This document shows, one piece after another, positions 41,036 to 49,947 of a DNA stretch of 64,000 nucleotides. Below the pieces are notes generated by a model. The model worked only from the letters and a program-made list of their open reading frames with translations. It ran no database searches and had not been told where the DNA came from. The DNA is from JAGNXB01 sp964471595 (GTDB taxonomy: Bacteria > Bacteroidota > Bacteroidia > Chitinophagales > Saprospiraceae), in contig CAYYGN010000016.1 in NCBI GenBank assembly GCA_964471595.1, forward strand, positions 1 to 64,000, in the 5' to 3' direction. Position numbers and translations under genes: made by a program. Numbering within the stretch: the first letter of the stretch is position 1; every line of letters begins with the position of its first letter.

Positions 41036-44000
41036 GTGACCCGGCGCTCCAAATTCCTACAGGTGGTCCTGCTGGCCGCCTTAAGCCCGTTCCTGTCTGC
41101 GGGACAGGGCATTCAGACGGAATTCGGCAAAAACCGGGTGCAATACACCCGGGATTTTGACGAATGGGTGTATTATGAAAGCGGGAACTTCATCACATAC
41201 TGGTATGGCGAGTCGCGGCTGGTTGGTCAGGCGGCCGTGATGATGGCGGAATATGAGCATGACGGCATTCAGCGGCTGCTGGAACACCGGATGAACGACA
41301 AGATCGAGATCATCGCCTATACCGATCTCAGCGATCTCAAACAAAGCAATATCGGCCACGAGGAAGCCTTTACCCAGGTGACGGGCCGCACCAAAATCGC
41401 CGGCAACAAGATTTTCGTGCATTTCAACGGCGATCACCAGCATTTGCGCCGGCAAATCAGAGAGGGCATTGCGGAAGTTTACCTCGATGCCATGATGGCA
41501 GGGGGCAATATCCAGGAGTATGTCCAGAATACTTTGTTGTTTGCCATGCCGGGCTGGTTTCGCGAAGGATTGATCGGCTATGTGGGGGAGGATTGGGATG
41601 TGATGGCCGACGACCGGCTGCGACGGATGTTTGCCCGTGAAAAGCTGACGAAATTTGAAGATTTCGTCAAGGAAGATCCCGCCCTGGCAGGACGTGCTTT
41701 CTGGTATTATCTGGCCCAGCAATTCGGCAAGGGCTCCGTCGCCAATATCCTTTACATCTCCCGGATCTACCGCGATGTCGAAGAGGGCATGCTGTACGTG
41801 CTGGGGACACCTTATGCACAATTGGCGGAAGGATGGTACGCCTATTTCCGCCAGCGGTATGAGGCCGAGCGCGCGCTGTTCGATCCGGCACCCGATCAAA
41901 CCCTGCCATTGCGCAACCGGCACCAGGCGCCGGTCACCCAGATGGCACTGAGTCCGTCCGGCGACCGGTTGGCTTATGTCACCAACCGGCAGGGTCGCGT
42001 CAACGTCTGGGTGCAGGATGTCCGCACCGGCAAGCGGAAACGGGTATTCCGCTACGGGTTTCGCAATGCCTTTCAGGAGCCGGATCTTCAGTATCCGCTG
42101 ATCGATTGGCACCCTTCAGGCCGGTCGCTGGCCCTCCTTTATGAAAAAAGGGACAAGCGGTTCCTGCTGGAGAAATCGCTTGAAGGAGGAGAAGATTTGA
42201 TCCAGGAGTTGGCTCCGCTATACCAGCGGGTTTACAGCATGCGGTATTTCGATGCGCAACGCGTATTGCTGACCGGTGCCACTGGTGGTCTTTCGGATGT
42301 GATGCTGTATCACCTGCCTACACGGCAGACCGAGCGGATCACGCAGGATCCCTGGGATGACCTGGATGCCCGACCCTTTGTGTTCCGCGGCAAGAAAGGC
42401 ATTCTTTTCACGTCCAACCGGGAGGACCTTTCGCTGGCGCCCCGAAAGCTGGAGGGCATTCTGCCCACCGGCGATCTCGACCTGTATTTTTACAACTACG
42501 AGGACAAGGCCGAACGGTTGGTGCGCATTACGCAGACCCCGCATGCCAATGAGCGCCTGCCCGAACGGATGGATGACCGGTGGTTTTCCTGGCTGAGTGA
42601 TGTGTCGGGGATCTACAACCGGTATATCGGCTACCTGGATTCCGTGATCGTGCGCCACGACCGCCTGTTTCTGACACCGGATGAGGGAATTGTCCGCATT
42701 CATGGCGATTCCACCCATCTTCCGGCCCCGGAGGTATTTGATTCCATGTGGCTGGAACCCATCCATGAGGTGTGGGCTTTCGGCCATGCGCAAAGCAATG
42801 CAGGCACCCATATTCTCAACCAGGTCACCGACCGTCCTTCCGGCACTGCCATCGAGTTGCGCATGCAGGAAGACCGATGGGTTTTCACGCGGACAAACCT
42901 CGACACGTTGGACGTAAGACGTCCGGAGAAGACGATATTGGCCACTCCGGCCAACCGCCGCCGGGTGGTGGCCGTCACTCCTGCCCCTCCCCGGCTGACC
43001 CGACCCCTTCGCGACACGGTGGTCAATTACTTCCAGACCCGCTTTACCTATCCCCAACTGCCTTCGCGCGACTCGGTCATCACGGAAAGTGAAGATCCCG
43101 AACTGCGCCTGGAGGAAGCTGCGGGATTCAACCTGCCGGGACGGCCGTTTGCGGCCGATACTTCATCGGCTCCCGTCCTGGAGCGGTTCAACACATCGCG
43201 CATCATACCGAGCCGACTGAAATTCCGGCTGGACCACATTACCAACCGATTTGACAATTCGATGCTTTTCGGCGGGTTGGACAATTATACCGGAAGGCGC
43301 TTTTTGCATCTGGACCGCAGCCAGTCGGTTTTCACGCCGCCTCCCACGGGCCTTCTGATCAAGGCTGACGTCAAGGACCTGTTCGAAGATTACGAATTTG
43401 AAGGCGGAATGCGGATACCGACCAATTTCAGGGGGTCGGAGTTTTTTCTGGTTTTTTCCGACAAAAAGCGGCGCTGGGACAAGCATTATGCCGTGTACAG
43501 GGGTGATTGGTCCAATGTATTCGATCTCAACGCCAATGTGCTCAACGGTCCGCCTCATCTCATACCTCCCGGACTGGGCGCTCCCGGATCGCCGCTCCAA
43601 TACAAGGTGAGGATGCAGAGCACCCTTGGTCAGGTGCAATGGCGCTATCCGCTCGACATTTTTCGCAGTGTGCGACTTCGCGCCACCTTGCGCAATGACC
43701 GCTATTTCTGGCATGCCCTCGAGCCCGGCACATTGGCATTTCCTGCCGTCAACGAACAGCGCTTGGGTCTGCGGGCAGAATATGTGTTTGACAATACCCT
43801 CGAAGTAGCTCCCAACATCCTCAACGGGATGCGCTACAACATTTTCACGGAGGTGATGAAGGGATTCGGTATCCAGTTTGATCCGTTCAATTTTGATCTC
43901 AACCGGGGATCCACCGGGTTGGCAGGGGTGGATTTCCGGTATTATCTGCCCATCCTGAAGCACAGTATTTTTGCCTTCCGTTTCAACTCCATCGTGTCTT

Positions 44001-44512
44001 TCGGCAGAGAACGCATATTGTTTTATCTCGGTGGGGTGGACAACTGGCTTCTTCCTAAATTCAACAACAACATCCCGGTGCCGGATGCCCCGTATGCATT
44101 TCAGACGCTGGCGGCCAATCTGCGCGGTTTCCGGTACAACATCCGCAACGGAAGTTCTTTCGCCCTGGCCAATGCCGAACTCCGGATACCGGTGGTACGC
44201 CATCTTTTCCCCCGTGTGAAATCGGCATTTTTCAGCAACCTCCAATTGACCGGATTTGTGGATGCAGGAACGGCATGGGAGGGATTCTCCCCGTATGACG
44301 ACGAAAATCCGCTCAATATCCTTTACCTCGAAAACCCGCCTGCCGTTTCCATGCGGATCAAATATTTCCGCGATCCCCTGGTAGCCGGTTACGGTGTCGG
44401 GGCGCGGAGCGTGCTGTTCGGCTATTTTGTCAAATTGGATTACGCCTGGGGCGTCGAGACCCGCCGGGTCCACAAACCTGTCCTGTATCTCTCGATCGGT
44501 ACGGATTTTTGA
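41036..44512 (+). CDS. Three-part surface protein: degenerate peptidase MA, PD40 propeller, Omp85-like barrel
   Basis: 1158 residues from a GTG at 41036 that gives the signal peptide VTRRSKFLQVVLLAALSPFL. The frame stays open for about 750 bases upstream, but that overlaps the MBL gene and lacks a signal. Residues 30-250 look like a gluzincin (peptidase MA) domain, with PGWFREGLIGYVGEDW at about 171-186, but the HExxH position reads QIREGIAEVYL, so zinc catalysis is unlikely. Residues about 290-600 contain PD40/TolB-type propeller repeats (MALSPSGDRLAYVTNRQGRV). Residues about 720-1158 form a BamA/TamA-like barrel. Role unknown; possibly surface-protein export or sensing. Confidence 0.8.
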   Translation: MTRRSKFLQVVLLAALSPFLSAGQGIQTEFGKNRVQYTRDFDEWVYYESGNFITYWYGESRLVGQAAVMMAEYEHDGIQRLLEHRMNDKIEIIAYTDLSDLKQSNIGHEEAFTQVTGRTKIAGNKIFVHFNGDHQHLRRQIREGIAEVYLDAMMAGGNIQEYVQNTLLFAMPGWFREGLIGYVGEDWDVMADDRLRRMFAREKLTKFEDFVKEDPALAGRAFWYYLAQQFGKGSVANILYISRIYRDVEEGMLYVLGTPYAQLAEGWYAYFRQRYEAERALFDPAPDQTLPLRNRHQAPVTQMALSPSGDRLAYVTNRQGRVNVWVQDVRTGKRKRVFRYGFRNAFQEPDLQYPLIDWHPSGRSLALLYEKRDKRFLLEKSLEGGEDLIQELAPLYQRVYSMRYFDAQRVLLTGATGGLSDVMLYHLPTRQTERITQDPWDDLDARPFVFRGKKGILFTSNREDLSLAPRKLEGILPTGDLDLYFYNYEDKAERLVRITQTPHANERLPERMDDRWFSWLSDVSGIYNRYIGYLDSVIVRHDRLFLTPDEGIVRIHGDSTHLPAPEVFDSMWLEPIHEVWAFGHAQSNAGTHILNQVTDRPSGTAIELRMQEDRWVFTRTNLDTLDVRRPEKTILATPANRRRVVAVTPAPPRLTRPLRDTVVNYFQTRFTYPQLPSRDSVITESEDPELRLEEAAGFNLPGRPFAADTSSAPVLERFNTSRIIPSRLKFRLDHITNRFDNSMLFGGLDNYTGRRFLHLDRSQSVFTPPPTGLLIKADVKDLFEDYEFEGGMRIPTNFRGSEFFLVFSDKKRRWDKHYAVYRGDWSNVFDLNANVLNGPPHLIPPGLGAPGSPLQYKVRMQSTLGQVQWRYPLDIFRSVRLRATLRNDRYFWHALEPGTLAFPAVNEQRLGLRAEYVFDNTLEVAPNILNGMRYNIFTEVMKGFGIQFDPFNFDLNRGSTGLAGVDFRYYLPILKHSIFAFRFNSIVSFGRERILFYLGGVDNWLLPKFNNNIPVPDAPYAFQTLAANLRGFRYNIRNGSSFALANAELRIPVVRHLFPRVKSAFFSNLQLTGFVDAGTAWEGFSPYDDENPLNILYLENPPAVSMRIKYFRDPLVAGYGVGARSVLFGYFVKLDYAWGVETRRVHKPVLYLSIGTDF

Positions 44513-44617
44513 TCCGGCGTCCCAACATCCCACCGGATGGCTGATTTTTCGGAAAAAGGCAACCCGACACATCCTTTTGCCGTAACAGGGTGTTAAAACT
44601 TGTACAAACGCAACATT

Positions 44618-45538
44618 ATGGCAACCCTACCCAAGATTTCCCCTGTGGTCTGGATGATGGCACTGTTCGTACTGACAGCCTCTTCCTGTGTCTCCAAAAA
44701 GAAGTATGCCGCCCTGGAATCCCAGCATCAGCAGATTCGCGCCCAACTGGAGCGCCAACTGACCGATTGCCAAACGGAAAAGGACGGACTCCGCAAGGAG
44801 GTGAGTCTGAAGGACTCCGAGATCAGCGGATTGAAGGCCCAGATGGTGGCCCGTGACGGTCAGTTGCAAAGCCTGGAAGAGCAGGTCAACTTCCTAAAGC
44901 AGACCAATACCAACCTGTTGGATCGCCTGGCCGATCTGTCAGTGGTCAGCAAAAGCGGCGCCGAGTCGATCCGCAAGTCCCTCGAAGCCATCAACGAACA
45001 AAGCCGCTACATCAAAGACCTATCCGGTCAGATCCAGCGCAAGGACTCCCTCAATCTGGCCCTGGTGATGAGTCTCAAACGCTCCCTCGCGGACATAAAC
45101 GATGAGGATGTCCAGATAGAAGTCAAGAAAGGGGTCGTTTATGTCTCCCTTTCGGACAAGATGTTGTTCAAATCCGGCAGTGCGGTCATCAATCCCGCCG
45201 CCGAGAACGTCCTGGCCAAAGTCGCACGGGTGTTGAACGACCACAACCAGCTTGACATTCTGATCGAAGGGCATACGGACAATGTGCCAATCGCGACCGA
45301 TTGCGTCAAGGACAACTGGGATCTGAGTGTCCTGCGGGCGACGGCGGTGGCGCGGTCCCTCCAGACGAAATACCAGGTGTCGCCTGACCGGATGATCGCC
45401 GGGGGAAGTGGCGAATTCAAACCAAAGGCTGATAATGCCACCTCGGCGGGCAAAGCACAGAATCGCAGAACGGAAATCATCATCACGCCGAAACTGGACC
45501 AGTTTTTCGAGTTGTTGTCTCCGGATGCGCAGAAATAA
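44618..45538 (+). CDS. OmpA-family peptidoglycan-binding lipoprotein
   Basis: 306 residues from 44618. Lipoprotein signal (MMALFVLTASSC, Cys about 24). Residues about 27-140 form a coiled coil (LESQHQQIRAQLERQLTDCQ, LEEQVNFLKQTNTNLLDRLA). The C-terminal OmpA domain has LFKSGSAVINPAAENVLAKV, DILIEGHTDNVPI and NRRTEIIITPKLD, the diaminopimelate-binding site. It would tether the outer membrane to peptidoglycan. A strong terminator follows at 45565. An in-frame TTG at 44600 is less likely as the start. Confidence 0.92.
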   Translation: MATLPKISPVVWMMALFVLTASSCVSKKKYAALESQHQQIRAQLERQLTDCQTEKDGLRKEVSLKDSEISGLKAQMVARDGQLQSLEEQVNFLKQTNTNLLDRLADLSVVSKSGAESIRKSLEAINEQSRYIKDLSGQIQRKDSLNLALVMSLKRSLADINDEDVQIEVKKGVVYVSLSDKMLFKSGSAVINPAAENVLAKVARVLNDHNQLDILIEGHTDNVPIATDCVKDNWDLSVLRATAVARSLQTKYQVSPDRMIAGGSGEFKPKADNATSAGKAQNRRTEIIITPKLDQFFELLSPDAQK

Positions 45539-45564
45539 GCCTGTATTCGGCAAGGTTCAATCCC

Positions 45565-45595
45565 AAAAAGCCGGTGCCCGGGCACCGGCTTTTTT
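45565..45595 (+). terminator. Strong intrinsic terminator after the OmpA-family gene
   Basis: Perfect palindrome: AAAAAGCCGGTGCCC pairs with GGGCACCGGCTTTTT, a GC-rich stem of 10 pairs flanked by A5 and T6. It begins 26 bases after the stop codon. The symmetry means it could also work in reverse. Confidence 0.9.
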
Positions 45596-45625
45596 CGTTG
45601 GAGGAATCCTGCAGGGCGGAATCCC

Positions 45626-45633
45626 TACTTTTG
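45626..45633 (+). promoter_or_regulatory. -7 promoter box (TACTTTTG) for parC
   Basis: Matches TAnnTTTG, 20 bases before the parC start and just after the terminator, marking a new transcription unit. The nearest TTG upstream is at 25-base spacing. Confidence 0.5.
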
Positions 45634-45653
45634 CCGGGTAAAAGCAGGATCCC

Positions 45654-48266
45654 ATGACCACCTCCCGGGAAGACAACCTCCAGACCCTGACAGGCATGTA
45701 CGAGGAATACTTCCTCGACTATGCTTCCTATGTCATTCTGGAGCGCGCTGTTCCGGCCATTGAAGACGGGCTGAAGCCCGTGCAGCGCCGTATTCTTCAT
45801 GCCATGCGGGAGATGGAGGACGGCCGCTACCACAAGGTCGCCAACATCATTGGCCAGACCATGCAATACCACCCTCACGGCGATGCGGCCATCGGTGACG
45901 CCCTGGTCAATTTGGGACAGCACGACCTGTTGGTGGATCCCCAGGGCAACTGGGGCGATGTGCGGACGGGTGATGGTGCCGCCGCAGCCCGGTATATCGA
46001 AGCCCGGCTCACCCCTTTTGCCCTGGAGGTGTTGTTCAACCCCCAGACCACGGAATGGCAACTCTCCTATGACGGACGCAAGCGGGAGCCTGTGACCCTC
46101 CCTGCCAAATTTCCGGTGCTCCTGGCCCAGGGGGTGGAGGGGATTGCCGTTGGACTGTCCACCCGTCTGCTGCCGCACAATTTCCTGGAGTTGATCGACG
46201 CCTCCATTGATCTGTTGCGCCACAAAAAGGTGGAGATCTACCCAGATTTTGACACGGGGGGAATGGTGGATGTGACCGAATACCAACAAGGCGAACGGGG
46301 AGGCCGGGTCAAAGTGCGGGCCACGATTGAAATTCCGGACAAGAAAAACCTCGTCATCCGGGAGCTGCCTTATGGCGTCACCACGGGGGCACTGATCGAC
46401 ACCATTGTCAAGGCCAATGACAAGGGCAAGATCAAAATCAAGCGGATCATCGACAACACGGCAGAGCACGTGGAAATCCAATTGGAACTGCTGCCCGGCA
46501 TTTCGCCCGAGGTGACTGTGGATGCGCTCTATGCCTTCACTTCCTGTGAAGTGTCGCTCTCGCCCAATGCCTGTGTGATATTGGACGACAAACCGCATTT
46601 TCTCAATGTGGTGGACATCCTCAAGTACAACACGCACCAAACCCGGACGCTGCTGGGCCGCGAATTGGAAATCCGGCAGGGCGAGCTGGAGGAACAATGG
46701 CATTTCGCCAGCCTGGAAAAGATTTTCATCGAAAACCGGATCTACCGCGATATTGAAGAATGCGAGACCTGGGAGGAAGTTCTGACGGCCATTGATACGG
46801 GATTGCGACGGTTTGTATTGACCCCTGGCATGAAGGAAAAACCGGGGGACAAAAGGGTGCGACTGTTGCGCGATCTGACGCAGGAAGACCTCGCCCGGCT
46901 GACCGAAATACGGATCAAGCGGATCAGCCGGTACAACAGTTTCAAAGCGGACGAACAAATTGCGCGCACCGAAGCCGAATTGGAGCAGGTAAAACACGAT
47001 CTGGCGCATCTGACGGACTACACCATTGCGTGGTTCAAACGGCTGAAGGAAAAATACGGCAAAGGGAAGGAACGGCGGACACGCATCTGCTCGTTCGAGA
47101 CCATCGAAGCCCGCGAGGTGGTAGCCGTCAATGCCAAACTGTATGTCAACCGCAAGGATGGATTTATCGGGACGGGATTGAAAAAGGACGAATTTGTTTG
47201 TGATTGTTCGGATATCGACGACATCATCACTTTCCGGAAAAACGGCACATTTTCGGTCAACCGGATTGGTGAAAAGGTTTTTGTGGGCAAGGACATTCTG
47301 CATGTGGGTGTGTGGAGCAAAAAGGATGATCGCACCATTTACCACATGGTGTACTGGGATGGAAAAACGGGGGTGTGTTATGCCAAGCGCTTCAATGTGA
47401 CGGCCATTACGCGCGACAAGGAATATGATTTGACGAAAGGCAGTCCGAACAGCCGTTGCCTTTATTTTTCCGCGCATCCCAACGGGGAGGCGGAGGTGGT
47501 GCAGGTGTCGCTGTCGCCCAACAGCAGGGCACGGATCAAGGAATTCGAATTCGACTTCGGAGAAATGGCGATCAAGGGAAGGACTTCCCAGGGGAATATC
47601 CTGACCAAATACCCGGTCAAGCGGATCGTGCGGAAGGGCGTGGGCAAATCCACGCTGGGCGCCAAGCAGGTGTGGCTGGATCCTGCTTCGGGACGATTGA
47701 ATACGGAAGAGCGCGGTCAATTTCTGGGGGCATTCGACACGGGCGATCAAATCCTGGCGCTGTACCGGGACGGGTCGTATGCCGTCACCGAATTTGATCT
47801 TTCCAACCGTTATGAGGCGGAGGAATTACTGGAAGTCCGCAAGTTTGATCCTACGGCCATTCTGTCGGCGGTGTATTACGACGGGCACAAGGGGTGGACG
47901 GTGGTCAAGCGTTTTGTGGTCGAGACCACGACGACCGGTCAGCGGTTTTCCTATATCACCGATCACAAGGCGAGCAAGCTGTATCTCGTGACGGTATTTC
48001 CGGACCCGGAGGTGGAGTACAAATATCTGGACGGGAAAAAAGTGATGCAGCATGAAATTGCCCTGATCAGCGATGTGGTGGACATCAAGGGTTGGAAGGC
48101 ACTGGGCAATTTGCTGGTCAAATTTCCGCTCAGGGAAATCCGGCTGTCCGCAGAACAAGTGGACACAAATGAAGGAGAAAAACCGGCATCTTCCTATCAT
48201 CCCGGCGACACGGTGGAATTTGACGTGGATGCGCGGCAGGGAGAATTGTTCGGCGACGGAGAGTGA
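45654..48266 (+). CDS. parC: DNA topoisomerase IV subunit A (ParC-type)
   Basis: 870 residues. The N-terminal breakage-reunion domain has the catalytic Tyr in AAARYIEARLTPFALEVLF and the quinolone-determining stretch HPHGDAAIGDALVNLGQ, in which the position equal to E. coli GyrA Ser83 is Ala. A tower/coiled coil follows (LEQVKHDLAHLTDYTIAWFK), then a C-terminal propeller (WDGKTGVCYAKRFNVTAIT, VRKGVGKSTLGAKQVWLDPA). The lack of a clear GyrA-box and the sequence style fit the Bacteroidota ParC group. It decatenates chromosomes; parE is not adjacent in this window. Assignment against GyrA is by overall resemblance. Confidence 0.9.
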   Translation: MTTSREDNLQTLTGMYEEYFLDYASYVILERAVPAIEDGLKPVQRRILHAMREMEDGRYHKVANIIGQTMQYHPHGDAAIGDALVNLGQHDLLVDPQGNWGDVRTGDGAAAARYIEARLTPFALEVLFNPQTTEWQLSYDGRKREPVTLPAKFPVLLAQGVEGIAVGLSTRLLPHNFLELIDASIDLLRHKKVEIYPDFDTGGMVDVTEYQQGERGGRVKVRATIEIPDKKNLVIRELPYGVTTGALIDTIVKANDKGKIKIKRIIDNTAEHVEIQLELLPGISPEVTVDALYAFTSCEVSLSPNACVILDDKPHFLNVVDILKYNTHQTRTLLGRELEIRQGELEEQWHFASLEKIFIENRIYRDIEECETWEEVLTAIDTGLRRFVLTPGMKEKPGDKRVRLLRDLTQEDLARLTEIRIKRISRYNSFKADEQIARTEAELEQVKHDLAHLTDYTIAWFKRLKEKYGKGKERRTRICSFETIEAREVVAVNAKLYVNRKDGFIGTGLKKDEFVCDCSDIDDIITFRKNGTFSVNRIGEKVFVGKDILHVGVWSKKDDRTIYHMVYWDGKTGVCYAKRFNVTAITRDKEYDLTKGSPNSRCLYFSAHPNGEAEVVQVSLSPNSRARIKEFEFDFGEMAIKGRTSQGNILTKYPVKRIVRKGVGKSTLGAKQVWLDPASGRLNTEERGQFLGAFDTGDQILALYRDGSYAVTEFDLSNRYEAEELLEVRKFDPTAILSAVYYDGHKGWTVVKRFVVETTTTGQRFSYITDHKASKLYLVTVFPDPEVEYKYLDGKKVMQHEIALISDVVDIKGWKALGNLLVKFPLREIRLSAEQVDTNEGEKPASSYHPGDTVEFDVDARQGELFGDGE

Positions 48267-48435
48267 CCCGGATGGTGGCGGTAAGTCGACGGTATTCACT
48301 CTGGAATGAATACGGTAGTTTGTCTAAGGCAGGACGTGAATGAGCATGTTATTCCGGCTGGACATTGGCCGGATCCGGGAGATGGAATGGGCGCAAGTAC
48401 TTTGGCGTTTTATTTGCCGTTATCCCGGTCAAGCC

Positions 48436-49080
48436 ATGAAATTCCTGTCCATGCGATATCCAACCTTCCTTTTACTGGTGCTGGCGGGCGCCTTCTGGGC
48501 CTGCGGCCAGGAGAAGCCTGACACTACCCCAGTGATCAACGTGGAGAAACCTGCGGTAGATCCGCAGGCCTTTCCCCCACCAGTGACCGTCCAGAGCGAC
48601 CGGAGCAATTGGCGGGAAGCCCAATACGGGTCGAAGCCCCTGATCCTCATGACGGAAAAGAAAATGCCCAACACCGGGGAACAGGTGCCGGAAAATGCCC
48701 GGGTGTACATCGAGGAGAATGATACCTGGTCGGCCAACCTGGGCGAGGACTTGCAGATGGTGCTCAACATGGTGACCTACAAACCCGATGTCCGACTGGA
48801 TCTCGGTGCCATCCACCAGTTCGCCCTCGGCCAGTTTCGGGACAATCCGGCGGTGTCTGGCATGCAATCTCGCCCCGGTACCATCAGCGTACCTGGTGCC
48901 GGCGGGTCGGCGCGGCTGGACGGTATCCTGTTCCGTGACGGGCTGTATCATTACTTCTGTGTGATCACGGCATTAAAGGATCAGACGGTCTGGCAGCTTT
49001 CGATGATCTATCCGGAGACCTACGAGGCCGGCCCGGGTGACGTGGAGGCCATTGCCGCCTCCATGCGGATGGTGGAGTGA
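48436..49080 (+). CDS. Lipoprotein of unknown function
   Basis: 214 residues from 48436 (or 48451). The lipobox LAGAFWAC puts the lipidated Cys at about residue 20. The rest is a soluble domain with a proline-rich start (KPAVDPQAFPPPVTVQ) and a mixed alpha/beta body (LDLGAIHQFALGQFRDNPAV, GSARLDGILFRDGLYHYFCV). No family is recognised. An in-frame extension back to 48340 has no signal-peptide character. A TAGTTTG-like box near 48311 may be part of its promoter. Confidence 0.7.
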   Translation: MKFLSMRYPTFLLLVLAGAFWACGQEKPDTTPVINVEKPAVDPQAFPPPVTVQSDRSNWREAQYGSKPLILMTEKKMPNTGEQVPENARVYIEENDTWSANLGEDLQMVLNMVTYKPDVRLDLGAIHQFALGQFRDNPAVSGMQSRPGTISVPGAGGSARLDGILFRDGLYHYFCVITALKDQTVWQLSMIYPETYEAGPGDVEAIAASMRMVE

Positions 49081-49091
49081 TCCCTGCTGGG

Positions 49092-49099
49092 TATCTTCG
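49092..49099 (+). promoter_or_regulatory. -7-like box (TATCTTCG) for exonuclease III
   Basis: One mismatch to TAnnTTTG, ending 5 bases before the start codon of xth, which again predicts a near-leaderless mRNA. Confidence 0.3.
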
Positions 49100-49104
49100 C
49101 CGCC

Positions 49105-49872
49105 ATGGCCCTTCGCATCGCTTCCTACAATGTCAATGGTATCAGGTCGGCCCTCAACAAGGGATTGGCCGAATGGCTGGCCAGCCAGGACTTTGACATC
49201 ATCGGGCTTCAGGAGACCAAGGCTTCCGCTGACCAGGTGGACATGAACGCCATCGAAGCACTGGGATACCACGCCCATTGGCACAGTGCCGGGAAGAAAG
49301 GATACAGCGGTGTATTGACGCTGTCACGTCCCAGGCCCGACCGGGTCCTGGAAGGAATGGGGATGCCGGAATACGACGCGGAAGGCAGGGTCCTGCGCAC
49401 GGATTACGGCGAGATGACGGTCCTCAACTGCTATTTCCCCAGCGGGACCACCGGCGAGGTCCGGCAGGCCGTCAAAATGCGTTTTCTGGAAGACTTTTAT
49501 CATTGGGTCATGCGGCTTCGCGAGGAGCGGCCCCACCTGATCGTGATGGGGGATTACAACATTGCCCATACCGAACAGGATATCCACGATCCCAAGGGCA
49601 ATAAAAATTCGAGCGGATTTCTGCCGGAAGAAAGGGCCTGGATGACCAGGTGGTTTGACAGCGGGTTTGTAGACACATTTCGTTACAAGCATCCCGACCG
49701 CATCGCCTATTCGTGGTGGACCTTCCGGGCCAATGCCCGCGCCAACAACAAGGGGTGGCGTATTGACTACCTGGCGGCCAGCCAACCACTCCGCGACAGA
49801 ATCATGGATGCCGGTATCGAACCTACGGCGATGCATTCCGATCATTGCCCGGTATGGATGATGTTGTCGTGA
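49105..49872 (+). CDS. xth: Exodeoxyribonuclease III (AP endonuclease family 1)
   Basis: 255 residues. Endonuclease/exonuclease/phosphatase fold: RIASYNVNGIRSALNKGL, IIGLQETKAS (metal-binding Glu), VMGDYNIAHTEQDIHDPK (Asp and Asn), WRIDYLAAS and the catalytic His in HSDHCPVW. It incises DNA 5' to abasic sites during base excision repair. It sits between a lipoprotein gene and the thioredoxin-fold pair, with its own possible -7 box. Start at 49105 is well supported by the conserved N-terminus. Confidence 0.95.
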   Translation: MALRIASYNVNGIRSALNKGLAEWLASQDFDIIGLQETKASADQVDMNAIEALGYHAHWHSAGKKGYSGVLTLSRPRPDRVLEGMGMPEYDAEGRVLRTDYGEMTVLNCYFPSGTTGEVRQAVKMRFLEDFYHWVMRLREERPHLIVMGDYNIAHTEQDIHDPKGNKNSSGFLPEERAWMTRWFDSGFVDTFRYKHPDRIAYSWWTFRANARANNKGWRIDYLAASQPLRDRIMDAGIEPTAMHSDHCPVWMMLS

Positions 49873-49947
49873 TCCATGCGAAACCAAGCGGTACCTGTTT
49901 TGCGTTATAAGGATTCGGGTGTGTGCGTCAGCAAACCATTGTTCTGT

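Noticed and set aside
45483..47750. 755-codon minus-strand frame antisense to parC
   Set aside because: parC is certain from its catalytic Tyr region and full length. The antisense product has no motif.
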